Shown here in pieces: positions 46,975 to 58,544 of a stretch of DNA of 64,000 nucleotides (its first letter is position 1; each line of letters opens with the position of its first letter). A model generated the notes under the pieces. The model searched no databases. It was not told the DNA's origin and saw only the letters and a program-made list of their open reading frames with translations. The position numbers and the translations under genes were made by a program. Source of the stretch: Artocarpus heterophyllus (Eukaryota; Streptophyta; Magnoliopsida; Rosales; Moraceae); assembly GCA_025403435.1 (NCBI GenBank), contig CM046330.1, positions 17,320,239-17,384,238 of the forward strand. The letters run 5' to 3'.

Positions 46975-47369
46975 GGAGTGAGTCTCATGATTTACTCAGA
47001 TCAATTTGAGAGATTAAGAGTGATACTCTTCTAGTGAGCATCTAAAAAACTCCCTGAGAGCTTTTGTTCACAAATCACGAGCACTAGCTTTGGGTTCTCT
47101 CTATTGGTTGGAAGGAGAGTCACCGGTGGGAGAGCTGTACGTGTGAGCCCACACTCACTCCGGTTGTGGATAGAGAATAGCAAAGAAGACCAGTTGGTTG
47201 AGGTTCTTCTGGAACGTTACTTCTCTACACAGGTTGTGGAGGTTCTTCGGCACACTGAGGTTAGTAAGATCTGTCTAATTTATACATATAACATGTCATA
47301 CTTGTGTTTTGGAAATTACTTTGATGAAATTTTTTTTAAAATTTCACTGCGCACTTTGTTTCCAACAAT

Positions 47370-47382
47370 TGGTATCAGAGCT
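47370..47382 (+). other. Copia-3 primer binding site (tRNA-iMet)
   Basis: TGGTATCAGAGCT two bases after the LTR end. Confidence 0.93.
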
Positions 47383-48982
47383 GAGGTTTTTACATAAATT
47401 TACAAGTTTGTGATCATGTTATATGCATAAATTTTGTGATCTTAATCTCTCCTATGCTTGAATTGAATTTTATAGAGAGATGGCACTCTAGGCTTCTATA
47501 TAATATATATGCTGTCATGGATTATGTGGTGAATGTTTATTAATTAATTATGGTTGATTAAATCGTTGTTTAATTATTTATTAATTAATTAATACCGTTT
47601 ATGGTTCCTTAGAGGTTAGAATGTGTATCTTGGTTTTTCATGTAATTAGATGACGGACTATCATCTCCGTCTAGGAATTGTTATTTAATTTTTAATTTGT
47701 AAGAATTTTGTAATTAAATAATTATTCAGAGAAGACGAATCTAGAAGATTGATGATGGTCCCTCCAGGTATTTCCTGAGTCTCTAATTTTATGTTTTTGA
47801 ATTGTTGAAAATAAAATTGATAAATTGCATTAAAATTGTATTTTTTGGATTGAGGGTTTTGTGCTCGGTCGGCATGCTGGACCTCACAGTTCGACGGGCC
47901 GAAGGTCACAGATTGGTAGGCCGGACGTGTGGTCCGGCAGGCCGACAGTGGGGCAGAAATTTTGGTGCTCTGCCGGCAGGCCGAACCTTCATGATTGGCA
48001 GGCCGATCACCCAGATCGGCCTACCGACCAAGAGCTGCTAAGTGTCCAAAAAAGGTGCAATTTTTTGGTGCAGTTTTAATTTTATTTTTGGGACGATTCT
48101 GAGAAACATTAAATTTGGATATGACCGGAAATTTGAAGTATTTGATTCATACGGGATTGAAGACTTGAAGATGGATATTACATGAAGAAGGATACCGCTT
48201 GAGGATTCAAGGATGAAGAATCGATAAATGTCTCGATTATTCTCTTGTAATCTTAGTTTTTCTATTCTCTAGGGTGGAACCATAATATTACGGTTATTAT
48301 TATTTTGCTTGTACCTTTGCTTGTCTGCATTATAATATGATTTACCATGTATATTGATAGCATGTCATATAGGATAGGGAGTGCCGCTCATATTAAAATT
48401 GTTCATGCATAATTTTAAAATAAAACCTTGACTTCAAAAGATTGAGTGGGAGAAGGTTTTCGAAGAGAGGACCTAAGGCCTCCATTGTTGGAACATAGGA
48501 AGAACATGGTGGTCCCGACCCCTAGGAAGGGATTTCTATCATGTACCAGATTGGATCTCTGAAAGGATAAGGTATTTTAGTATGATTTATGGTTGCACAC
48601 CCCTAGGTGGTGATTATAAATCATGGATAAAATATTGAAACGATGGTTATACACTCACGTTAATTTTATTATTAACCTCCCCTAGGAGCTCTGTTAATAA
48701 AATTAATGGCCAAAGAAACGATTATTAATGTATGCTGGATCATACGGGTCCTGGATGGCATATATTAATCAAGAGGGGATCCATGTTCCTGATTGAATTC
48801 AGCATGACTCCTCTAGGAGCTTGTTGAATTCTGAGTTGGGAATTATCGTTGTAAGGTTGTGATATTTTCAAGGTTTTGACACATAAACACGTTTGTATGT
48901 TTTTACATGATTGTGTTATCTTACTAAATTATTATATATGTTTGCTTATGTTTGGTATATGATTCTTTGTTGTAGATTGAAA
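47383..48982 (+). other. Copia-3 untranslated leader
   Basis: 1.6-kb leader collinear with that of copia-2, AT-rich except for the motif cluster at 47864-48029. No coding signal; the frame at 47802-48079 is created by the motif repeats. Confidence 0.75.
47864..48029. repeat. Motif cluster in copia-3 leader
   Basis: About eight copies or variants (TTCGACGGGCCGAA, ATTGGTAGGCCGG, TCCGGCAGGCCGA, GCCGGCAGGCCGAA, ATTGGCAGGCCGAT, ATCGGCCTACCGA) in 166 bp, within the transcribed leader. Confidence 0.88.
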
Positions 48983-51220
48983 ATGTCTAAAAACGTTTTA
49001 TCATCGATACTTGACAAAAACCAATTAACCGGTGAGAACTATAACGATTGGAAACGGAACCTGGACATCGTCCTTTCCTTTGAGAAATTGAAATATTTTC
49101 TAACAACTCCTTGTCCTCCCGAGCCTACGGGAGACTCAAGTAATGAGCAATTCCAAGCATACGACTGCTAGAAAGATGCTAATGATCAAGCCCGCTGCTA
49201 TGTTATGGCCAGCATGAACAACGTGCTACAGGCTCAACATCAGGATTATGAGACTGCAAAGCAGATATTGGATAATCTTGAGGACATGTTTGGAGGCCAG
49301 GCCATAACAAAGCGGCAAGGGGCGCTTCAAAAACTCTTAAACTGTAGACAGAGACCGGGGACATCTGTAAAGGAGCATATGATGTTGGTCATGGGTTACC
49401 TCGTTGAGGCTCAAACCAATGGAGTCAACATCGATGATGAAACTCAAATGACTATGGTCTTTGAGACTTTGTCTAAGGAATTTATTCCGTTTCGAGCTAC
49501 ATTTAATTTAAGTAATAGACGGGATATGACCTTGACAGAACTGATGAAACAGTTACAGGAGTTGGAACTGTTGATCAGGGAGTCTCCTGGTGGTGGTGAG
49601 GCCAATATGGTAGCTGCTTCTGGTTCCAATCCTAACTCTGGAAATGGAAAGAAGCAACGGGCCAAGAGTGGGAAGTCCTCTATTCCTGCTGCAACCAAGA
49701 GCAAGAAAAAGAAGAAGAAGAACACAAAGAAGCTTAAGTGCTTCTTCTGTGGTAAGGTCGGGCATATAAAGAAGTATTGCAAGGACTTCCTTTCCAAGGG
49801 AGGTAGGTGTGATCTTCTATATTTAGAAACTTGTTTGGTTGAGGAATCTAGTGACATCTGGGTCATAGATTCTGGTGCAACTAATCATGTTTGTGTTTCT
49901 CTGCAGGGATTCAAAGAAACGAGAAGTCTACTTCGTGAAGACTTAATGCTTCGGATGGGCGATGGATCCTTGGTCTCAGCGGAAGCAGTGGGAGATGTCC
50001 ATCTTTACTTTGATAATTATAGGAATTTAATTTTGCGAGACTGTTTTTATGTTCCTAAATTTAAATGGAATTTAATTTCTGTATCTTCTTTATTTAAAGA
50101 CTCCTACGTGGTATCTTTTAATGAAAAAGTAGTGATTCATAAAAACAAATCTTTTATCTGTTCTGGATGGATGCAAAATAATCTATACTTTATCAAACCT
50201 AAGATGGACTTATTGCTTAATGCTGAGATAAATGATAATGACTCAAAAAGACTTAAAACTTCTCACTCTAATAAGACTTATCTTTGGCATTTGCGCCTTG
50301 TCCATATTAACCTGAATAGGATTCAAAGGTTGGTAAGGGATGGACATTTAAGTCACTTAAAGGTGGAATCTATATCTCAATGTGAATCTTGTTTGGAGGT
50401 TAAAATGACCAAAAGACCATACGGGTCTAAGGGCAATAGGGCCGAAGGGGTTCTAGAACTTGTGCATAGTGATGTTTGCGGACCGATGAACATCCGGGCA
50501 CAAGGAGGGTATGAGTACTTCGTCACTTTTATTGACGATTACTCAAGATATGGGTATGTGTACCTAATGCACCACAAAAGCGAAACTTATGATAAGTTCA
50601 AGGAGTTTCGAGCTGAAGTGGAAAAGAAATTGGGTAGGCCCATAAAGGCACTTCGATCTGATCGAGGTGGGGAATTCCTTTCTGATGAGTTCTTGGGACA
50701 CTTGTTAGAGAATAGGATTTTATCCCATTTGACTGCGTCGGGCACTCCGCAGCAGAATGGCGTAGCAGAGAGAAGGAATAGGACTTTGTTGGACATGATT
50801 CGGTCCATGATGAGTTATTCATCGTTGCCTTTATCCTTTTGGGGATATGCACTACAAACCGCATGTTATCTTTTGAACAATGTGCCTTTAAAATCGGTCC
50901 CTAAAACTCCTCATGAGTTATGGACAAGACGGAAGACATCCTTAAACCATATTCGCATATGGGGATGTCCGGCTCATGTCCTATTTATGGATCCGACTAA
51001 GTTGGAAGCACATTCGGAAGTTTGCGTGTTTGTAGGATATCCAAAAGGGACTAAAGGGGGTTATTTTTATAACCCTAAGGAAAATAAAGTCGTGGTTTCA
51101 ACTAATGCAACTTTTCTTGAGGAGAGTTACATGGACGACTTTAAACCTCGAAGCAAAGTGGTGCTTGAGGAGTTAAGGGGTGATCCGTTCACTCCGGAGC
51201 TACAATATAGCAAGCCATAA
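48983..51220 (+). pseudogene. pol: Copia-3 gag-protease-integrase
   Basis: The gag start is ATG 48983 (MSKNVLSSILDKNQLTGENYNDWKRNL). A TAG at 49169-49171, where tryptophan is expected, is the only break seen; the frame then stays open to 51220. Domains: UBN2-type gag ([25 protein letters not shown]), basic stretch, zinc knuckle [14 protein letters not shown] (~49740), protease [11 protein letters not shown] (~49860), integrase zinc region ([12 protein letters not shown], where the usual LGH is [11 protein letters not shown]), catalytic core ([48 protein letters not shown]) and the [21 protein letters not shown] tail. The last few residues (LQYSKP) come from unrelated sequence past the breakpoint. 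Confidence 0.93.
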
Positions 51221-53230
51221 TGCAGTAAAGGTTTTCCTATAAAAACTAGCAAAATAATCATCTGTCACTAGTGATTTGGTACACTAATTATGAAAATTAT
51301 AACCGCTGTCACTCAATTATAATTAACATACTTTTAAGATAGAAAAGATAATAACAAATCAAAATTAATATATTTTTATGGAATAAATTATTGCGTTAAT
51401 TTCGACAGCACCTCGACTTATTAATTGGTCTAAGAATACACTATGCCATCATCTGTCTACAATAAATCAAGAATTACCATGCATTTACTGTGCCAGTCTA
51501 TGTTTATAATGCAGCAGAAACTCAACTTAATAAATGAGCATGACTTTAGTATTATTAATATTAATTATGCAATACAATTAAATTACATAAAAAAGCATGA
51601 CTGAATTTATGTAAAAATTGACAGTATAACAACAGTAACAATAATTATTGAAAACATAAAGATATAATTTATTCCACAAAAATATAAGCATTACCACACA
51701 AATATAGAGTTAAAACCCATACCAGAGTATTACGCATACAAGATCATCTCTCTGCCTCACCAGACTCTCTACACTAATTTAAGCATTATTTTATTATATA
51801 TATATATATATATATATATATTTTACCTAAGAGATAAAAAAGGTGAAAAAGGAAAAATAGGAGAAGGGGAAAGGGGAGAACGGGCCAAATGGCCCGAAGG
51901 GATTATTTCTTCAAAGGGCAATGCAAGGCTATTTATAGCCTTGAAAAGTTACTGTGTATCATATGTAATCATCATTTTTCCCTGTTGAAAGTTGACAAAT
52001 TCGGATCATTTGATCCTTTTTCTCCTTTTTTTTTCACGCTGAGATTCGCTCTTGATTGTGCGTTTTAAGCTTCAAAATCCTGTGCTTTGCGGCATGAGAA
52101 GGCACCAAACCGGGCTGATCTGGACCGTTAATTTCACGATCCAATGGCTTCAAACACGCGTGAGAATGGGCCCAGGTGGGACTAGTGGGACCGAGATTTT
52201 AGGACCGTTAGATCAGTCTTGATATTCGCATCGAATGGCTGAGAGAGTGGCTGCGCGTGGACATGATCGCACGAGATTCCATGCAGGCCGAGATTCCCTC
52301 TAACTCTCTCTACAGCTTGTCTGTGCGTGTGATGCACGCGCCAATCACAGGTTGACACGTGGAATCTACGACTGAGACACGCGGCTTCTCTGACATGCGT
52401 CAGCACTGACGCTTCTCCTCGGCTGACGCGTGGCCTGACGTCTACAGCGATCCAACAAGCGAGATACAATTGGCAGCTGATCCGAAGGCTAAAAATGTGC
52501 CACGTGTCCCTTAAATTTTCAATTCGAATTTTATTTATCTCTTTGATGCATTTGATGTCCGATTTTATCCATTTTAGTGTCGTTTTGCTTCGTTTTTCCT
52601 CCAAATTTCAAATCTAAAAATCACAAAAACACTAAAATTAATTATTTTACAAACATAATATTTACAAAAATATTAAAAATATTTATTTTATAATAAAACA
52701 CACAAAAATAAATAAAAACTCCTAAAATTTCCAGTCTCTTACGGTTTGACACAGATATAATTTTTATGACTTGAAAATATTTTTAGAAATTACTAAAAAT
52801 ATAGTAAGATATATTTACAAACTTAAAACACACTATCAAACACTTTAAAACTCAAAATAAAATAACTGCATTACTTTTACAGTTTTAACTATTTATAAAC
52901 TAGACACTTATTTAACACACCGAAATGACTCTAAAAATTCTATTAAACATAAAAACACCCTAAAAACATATTTTTAAACACATTTACACCCTAAGACACA
53001 AAAATACTTATTAACACAAAATGCTATTAATTGGAGGATTTAATGAGAAATAAAAGCATAAATACATGATTTAAGCCTTAGAAAATGTATACTTTTACAG
53101 TCTCATCACTAACCGTAGACGTTAGATCTACAATCAAATTCAAAAATATTAGTCCAATTAAAGATTTATTTATAGAAAATTTTGGCCCTCAGATCATCGT
53201 TATTAAGATCAATTTCAGCTTCATAAAAGC
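51204..53230 (-). repeat. LTR-like block with promoter features (unassigned)
   Basis: No gene. A TATA box on the minus strand (CTATAAATAGCC at 51929-51940, in an imperfect palindrome) follows a GC-rich upstream region (52050-52520) containing CACGTGTC and GACACGTGG boxes and ACGCGTGG repeats. A (TA)n run lies at 51796-51822 and AT-rich sequence at 52520-53230. The layout suggests U3-R of a minus-strand LTR; its ends and family could not be fixed. The frame at 52182-52604 (minus) is not considered coding. Confidence 0.4.
51929..51940 (-). promoter_or_regulatory. TATA box in LTR-like block
   Basis: Minus-strand CTATAAATAGCC, flanked by AAGG/CCTT arms. Confidence 0.45.
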
Positions 53231-53259
53231 ATATTAAGAGCTAAGATTTGAAGTAAATA

Positions 53260-53937
53260 ATAAGCAAAAAGAAATATGAAACTACTCAAAAATAAAATGA
53301 TACTACACACGAAAATTTTAGAGTGGTTCAGTCTATAAAAGAGCTACGTCCACTATTATTCACTATAGTGAGAAAAGTACAAATTACAAGTTGTTTTAAA
53401 GCGGAGATTTAGTAAAATGGTCTGGTATAATTTCTGTAGAGTTTCTATAGAGCTTCCTCTATCCCCCTTCATGAAGTTGCTATTTCCTTTATATAAAAAG
53501 TGGGTATGAGATCGTGGACCCAAACTGATAGAAGAGTAGGAATGATAATGCACACAATAGTAGGGTACGTGTCAATCTGTTATTAGCCGTAAGAATCGGG
53601 CTTAGCCCATGTCCCAGTTCATCACTGGACCTGTTTCCCTTTCTGACTGCCCTATTATGCATATTGATTCTATAAAACCAACACTAGATTTAATATGCAA
53701 TGACAATGAATGCTTAGATAAAAGATTATACTCGAATTGGAATCGATCGATTCTATCGAATCCTCAACTTAAATAAGTATTGGACAAATAATATTCCTCA
53801 TGGCAAACCGTTTCATATCGAGCACTATCCCCTCAAATCGAACACTCTTGCTTGGTTCGATTCGCTCTAATAGTTACTCACACTATTCGCTTTAGGCCTT
53901 TTGTACGATTTCGACCTGACCAAATCATATCCCAACA
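53260..53937 (-). repeat. SIRE-related LTR fragment
   Basis: GAGTGGTTCAGTCTATAAAAGAGCTACGTCCACT near 53320 parallels GTGGTTCGGCC...TACGTCCACT of the SIRE LTR, and CCCAACA at 53937 is a fitting terminus. A TATA box (minus, CTTTTTATATAAAGG) lies at 53486-53500. Upstream of it, 53730-53875 holds repeated ATCGAA/TTCGAT palindromes in place of the GGCAGGCCGA motif. Confidence 0.55.
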
Positions 53938-54411
53938 ATGACCAATAAACTTTGGGTTAAAAAAAGGATGGAAACCCCTATATATGTCTAGCAAACATGG
54001 TATAATTTTGCTTGCATTGTGTCATTACTTGTTCTGTAATCTTTAAAATTGTTATTTATTTATTTAGAGATGACTCAGAATCGCATATAGATAATGAGCT
54101 TAACACATCGAGTTTGTGAATTTGTTTTAATGCTTCAAAGCCAAAGTTAGCACCTAACAACATATTTTAATTAATAAAACAAGGTAAATATTAAAACAAC
54201 AATTATGATAATTTAATTCAAAGGATATTCAGGAAAATGCAAAGTTGTAATATAAAAGTTAACCACCATTTTACCAAAAGGGACCAAAGTCTACCCATTT
54301 TGAGTTATAAAACTTATGTACAGAATTGTTTGCTATTTAGAACATAATAGGAAACATATTCTTAAAATACTGAAATAACATCAAATTAAAATACCAAATC
54401 CATATCGTTAC
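53938..54411. other. Unassigned AT-rich spacer
   Basis: No open frame or recognised repeat; the two flanks are LTR fragments. Confidence 0.4.
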
Positions 54412-55769
54412 TGTCGAGATCCCTCAAACCACACAACCTATGTATACATAATTAAAACAGAAAACCATACCATAGTCCAACGAAATTAAACAAAAGTGCA
54501 TAAAAATAAATAAATTATTACATGCCTTGAACAAAAAATAAAATAAAACTCAATTGCTAAAAGGAAAACACAACTCACAAACTTTACAACCTACACCGAA
54601 CTTCACCCTACCCTGCGTCAAACTTAGATACTCCTGGGTTTAAAATAAAAATAAAAAAAGGCACAAAACTATGAGCAAAAGGCCCAGTGGGATTATAACT
54701 TAAAATACAAAATTGAAAAATAATAAAACTGACAGAATGTGTAAGCAAATAAAATATACTTATCAAATAAATTTAAGGAAAAGGCTTACTGAATTGCATC
54801 ATATAAGTTACCCAAAAATCATAATAAAATTCTTACTCATTGCAAGTCATGAAATCACCACCGAAAAGGCCCGTAAAGGTTTCTAGGACCAAACCTCTAG
54901 GTTACTCTCTACCCGACCTAAACTCTAAAGGCTCCATGCTTAACAACTCAACTATCTGAAGAATCTCAAGCTTGATTACATTTGAAACTATTCAAACATT
55001 TCTCACTAGGAAAATTTCATCTCATTATATTAAATTTTCGTTTTATGAAATATCCTTAAAAATCATATTTTCAAAATATTTGAAAATAATTTTTCAAATC
55101 AATTATTAAAAACATTTTAAGAATAAAATTTAAAGCCAAATAAACTTTAAATCATGGATTAATAAAGAGAGGGCAAAAATCTTACCTTGATATCCACAAT
55201 TTCTAACACTGGTAATCAAAATTTGATGAGCTCTACTATGTTCTAGAACTTTACATATTATTCCAAAATTAAAATTAATATAGTTTTCAATGGAAATCAC
55301 AATCCATATTAATTATAAAATTTTGGTTTGTTAGTGTTCCATTAACAAATAAATGCAAAATTTTACAATAAATGAGAGAAATTACTTAACATGTTTTAGA
55401 ATAAATTTTAAACACTACTATTGTCACTAAATAGTTTTAAAATTATTTTAAAAAAAACACAAGTTGCAAAGGGGCAGAAAATACATAAAAGCAAAAAAAA
55501 AAAAACTGTATAGTTTTTTGACTAGCTGGTCCATGGACCAGCCTACTAGAAACATGCGGTAGAAGCCTCAATTCGCTAGGCCTAAAATGTCCTACTGGAC
55601 TGACCCAACTAGCCTTATGAACCAGCCTGCCAATTCGTCCAAAAATTGGAATTTTTTTATTTTTCAACCTACCCAAATTGAGTTGTACTCAATCCCAACA
55701 TGTTTAAATCAGTTCATTGAGTAATAGATTGTACAAATTACACTAAAACACGCTAGATAACAGTTTACA
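54412..55769 (-). repeat. Gypsy-like LTR (probable)
   Basis: Starts TGTCGAGATCCCTCAAACC and ends near GTTTACA at 55769. AAAAGGCCCAGTGGGAT and GGTTACTCTCTACCC are of the kind seen in plant gypsy LTRs, in the same orientation as 30018-32055. A GC-richer palindromic patch lies at 55520-55645. The flanks do not show a clean target duplication. Confidence 0.45.
55525..55542. repeat. Perfect 18-bp palindrome in the gypsy-like LTR
   Basis: GCTGGTCCATGGACCAGC. It is followed by related pieces (CTACTGGACTGACCC, GAACCAGCCTGCC) up to 55637. Confidence 0.8.
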
Positions 55770-55799
55770 ACTACCATCTCTAACCAAGAGTTAATGTTA

Positions 55800-56620
55800 T
55801 TCTCTCAATGGCATTATTCGAGAATTTGAAAAAGAACAAGATCTTAGTCATCTAGATACCACTTCTGTTTGTATTGGTTATAATTGAAATTTTCCAAATA
55901 AGTGAAATAATAGAATTTTGAGATAAAATAATCAGAAGGTAGAACAAAACTAAGTCTTTCATCCGATTATAAATAACCTATAGGGATACACATATGTATG
56001 AGAGGTCATGGACAAGACTAATATGATATATCGTCAAGAGTGCAGTTTTGGATCTTTAATAGAGTGACACCAAAGTTAATAATTAAACTGATAACTAATT
56101 AGGGATTAATTCATCTGTTATTATTGGAGCTTGATAAATATATGTCTATCGAGTCCAAATGCTATCTCACGACATCCTTAACAGGCTGTGTAGATGTGGT
56201 TTACCATAGGTAACACAAGAGGCTATTACTGGACCAATCTGTGTACATGGCCACAATTTAATTGGATTATATGGCACAAGCCACAGTCCCATTGGACTGT
56301 AGACACCAACTAGAGGGGTTTCTAGATAATTAATTGTTTACTCAATTTTAGAAAATATTTATTAAAATTTAATTATTGAGATTTGTGATAATTAATTGTT
56401 TTGTTTGAATGATTAAAGGAAATTCTAATTGTATTTGAATTTGAATAAATGATAATTGTTCGTAATTATTTAAATTAGAGAATTATTTTGAATAATGAAA
56501 TTCTAATTTAAAATATGATTGTTTAAATTAAAGTTATCCTCAATAAAGTAGATAATAACAAAACCCTACACTGTGATTAGTTGAAGCCTGAATTCTCTAT
56601 GCCTGTGATAGGCGTGTGAT
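55800..56620 (+). repeat. Copia LTR remnant, 5' part of split LTR
   Basis: TTAGTCATCTAGATACC, AAATAATCAGAAGGTAGAACAAAAC and GAGGTCATGGACAAGACTAAT match blocks of the LTR at 61935-64000 (for example 62608, 62715, 62775). The proximal ~600 bp of the LTR are missing. The remaining part is probably 61060-61517, displaced by the inserts in between. Confidence 0.6.
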
Positions 56621-57399
56621 ACAAACATTCCGTTTGTTAAGAAGGAAAGAAAATAAGGAAGAAAGAAAAACTATAAAGGATAGAAAATTAGAAGGATAGA
56701 AAAGATTACAGTTTTCTTTTAGTTTTTGGTGTAATAGAGAAGAAAGAAAATGAAATGTACCTTCATTTGTTTGATATTAGAAGTAAAACCAAAGGCAGGA
56801 AAAATTAATAATTAAAGCAATTTTTTTTTACCTAAATATTTTGTTGTAGCATTTTCGTTTCCAATATATATATCTAGGGTTGGCAATTCATGTTACGTAT
56901 CGTGTTCATATCAGCACGATTACAGCACAGCACGATTAGGCTAAACACAAACACGATACGATTATTAAACGTGCCTGAAATGCAAACATGAACAAGATAC
57001 GCCTATGGCATGTGTAACACAGTACGACATGATTAACACCATTACTAAACGAGCTGTGATGGGTTGACATGATAAAAACATGTATATGGTACGTTTATGA
57101 CCCAATTAACTGAAAATTAAAAAAAATAAAAGAAAAAACTACAAATATTTTAAATATTTTTATTTTTAAGTTTAAATGTGCTATAAATAGGCGGGTCATG
57201 CTGTGTCGTGTCGACACATTTACAGCCCATTTAATTAAATGTGTTAAAGCGTATTAAACGTGCTAGCACGAATCCAACCGATTTACTTTCGTCACTACTA
57301 CAAATTTTGGATTAGACGACCCTTATTTAATGACCGTTTCTTAAAAACAGTCGTAGTACCATGAGAAAAACGAGGCGAGTTACGCCCACAAAAACAAAG

Positions 57400-57740
57400 A
57401 CCGTCGTGGAAGGGGGTGGGAGCTACCATGACGGTTTTTTAAAAAACCGTCATGTAAGAGGGGGGGTTTCCATGACGGTTTTCTAGAAAACTATCATAGA
57501 AGAGGGGGTTTCCATGACGGTTTTTTAAAAAACCGTCATATAAGAAGGGGGTTTCCATGACGGTTTTCTGGAAAACCATCGTGGAAGAGGGGGTTTCCAC
57601 GACAGAACCGTAGTGGAAACCCCGTCTTCCACGACGGTTTTTCAAAAAACCATCGTGGAAACCTACCCTTCCATGACGGTTTTTTAAAAAACCATCGTGG
57701 TAGCTTCAGTATTCCACGACTGTTTTTTAACAAAATCGTC
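57400..57740. repeat. CACTA left subterminal hairpin repeats
   Basis: About eight units of CCACGACGGTTTTT / AAAAACCGTCGTGG. 57431-57450 is the perfect palindrome ACGGTTTTTTAAAAAACCGT and extends to 28 bp (57427-57454). Such repeats bind the TNPA-type protein in characterised CACTA elements. Small frames over this block are artefacts. Confidence 0.9.
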
Positions 57741-57769
57741 ATAGTATCTTACTTTAAAACCCCTTTTCC

Positions 57770-57890
57770 ACCTCGACATTCAGACACAATTCAGAAACTC
57801 GCTTCTCAAATACAAACACAGACGCGTCCTAATCAGCTGCCGTCGTCCCTCTCCGCCTCCACACTACTCAATCTTAGCCCAAATTATAAG
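57770..57890 (+). other. Possible untranslated first exon of the CACTA transposase gene
   Basis: GC-richer, CT-rich sequence (CCGTCGTCCCTCTCCGCCTCC) between the hairpins and an AT-rich, intron-like stretch that ends TTTCGATTTAG just before the ATG at 58178. Confidence 0.35.
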
Positions 57891-58177
57891 TTTTTGTTAT
57901 AAATTGATAAATTGTTGTTGATTGTATTGTATAATTAATCCAAAATTGATAAATAGTTGTTGTTTTTTTGTTTATTCTATGAAATTTGTATTGTGGATTA
58001 TGGGTATGATTTCTTTGTTTTATAATGAGTATGTGTAACTTGTAACCGTTGTCGGTAATGGTGTTTTCATTTTATGATTAATTAATATATATAGGTGGGT
58101 ATATATATATATATCGATTATGAAATTAATTTTAATTTAATATTTCCTATTTATTATTTCGATTTAGGTATTGCAAA

Positions 58178-58530
58178 ATGGATAGGAAATGGATGTGGGA
58201 TTTTTGATTGTCTAGAGAGTTCTTGAATTTTGCCAAAAGTCATGCCAATGGTGATAAAATTCGGTGTCCTTCTGTTCAATGTGAAAACCATAGATTGCAT
58301 CCAATTTCAATTGTTAGAGGACATTTATTTTGAAATAGAATTATAAGTAGTTATCAAACGTGGCATTTTCATGGCCAATCTAATTTCAATCCAACTTTAC
58401 TAAGTAAAGAAAAGCAAGCTATTGTGGACGATAATATGGATGATCAAGACAATATGGTTGACATGGTCAATGATTTAGAAGAACACTTTATGCACCATCT
58501 GGATTTATTTGAATATTATCATGTGTAGCA
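58178..58530 (+). pseudogene. CACTA transposase-associated domain remnant
   Basis: Reads MDRKWMWDF, stop, then SREFLNFAKSHANGDKIRCPSVQCEN and HRLHPISIVRGHLF with a stop, then SYQTWHFHGQSN and an acidic tail (DDQDNMVDMVNDLEEHF). This matches the N-terminal transposase-associated domain of plant CACTA TNPD proteins (MDRSWM...F...C.KC.N...WH.HG). Two in-frame stops; the catalytic part is absent. The ATG follows an AG acceptor-like site. Confidence 0.8.
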
Positions 58531-58544
58531 AATGTTTATTACAA

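Larger units (their letters stand above)
45368..47367 (+). repeat. Copia-3 5' LTR
   Basis: TGTTAGACATG...TCCAACA, 2.0 kb. Homologous to 26606-28625. Motif cluster 46791-46848, TATA box 46966-46974. Confidence 0.94.
45368..51203 (+). mobile_element. Copia-3: 3'-truncated plus-strand Ty1/copia element
   Basis: Complete 5' LTR (45368-47367), perfect PBS, leader, and gag-protease-integrase nearly open. The coding sequence breaks at about 51203, in the linker after integrase. RT, RNase H and the 3' LTR are missing and do not reappear in the window. The left flank is Tat gypsy sequence, so it inserted into that element. Confidence 0.92.

Noticed and set aside
47104..47397. 97-codon frame at the copia-3 LTR end as a gene
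   Set aside because: It crosses the LTR/PBS boundary and matches only sister LTRs.
57439..57742. Short frames over the CACTA hairpins
   Set aside because: They are repeats of the hairpin unit read as protein.
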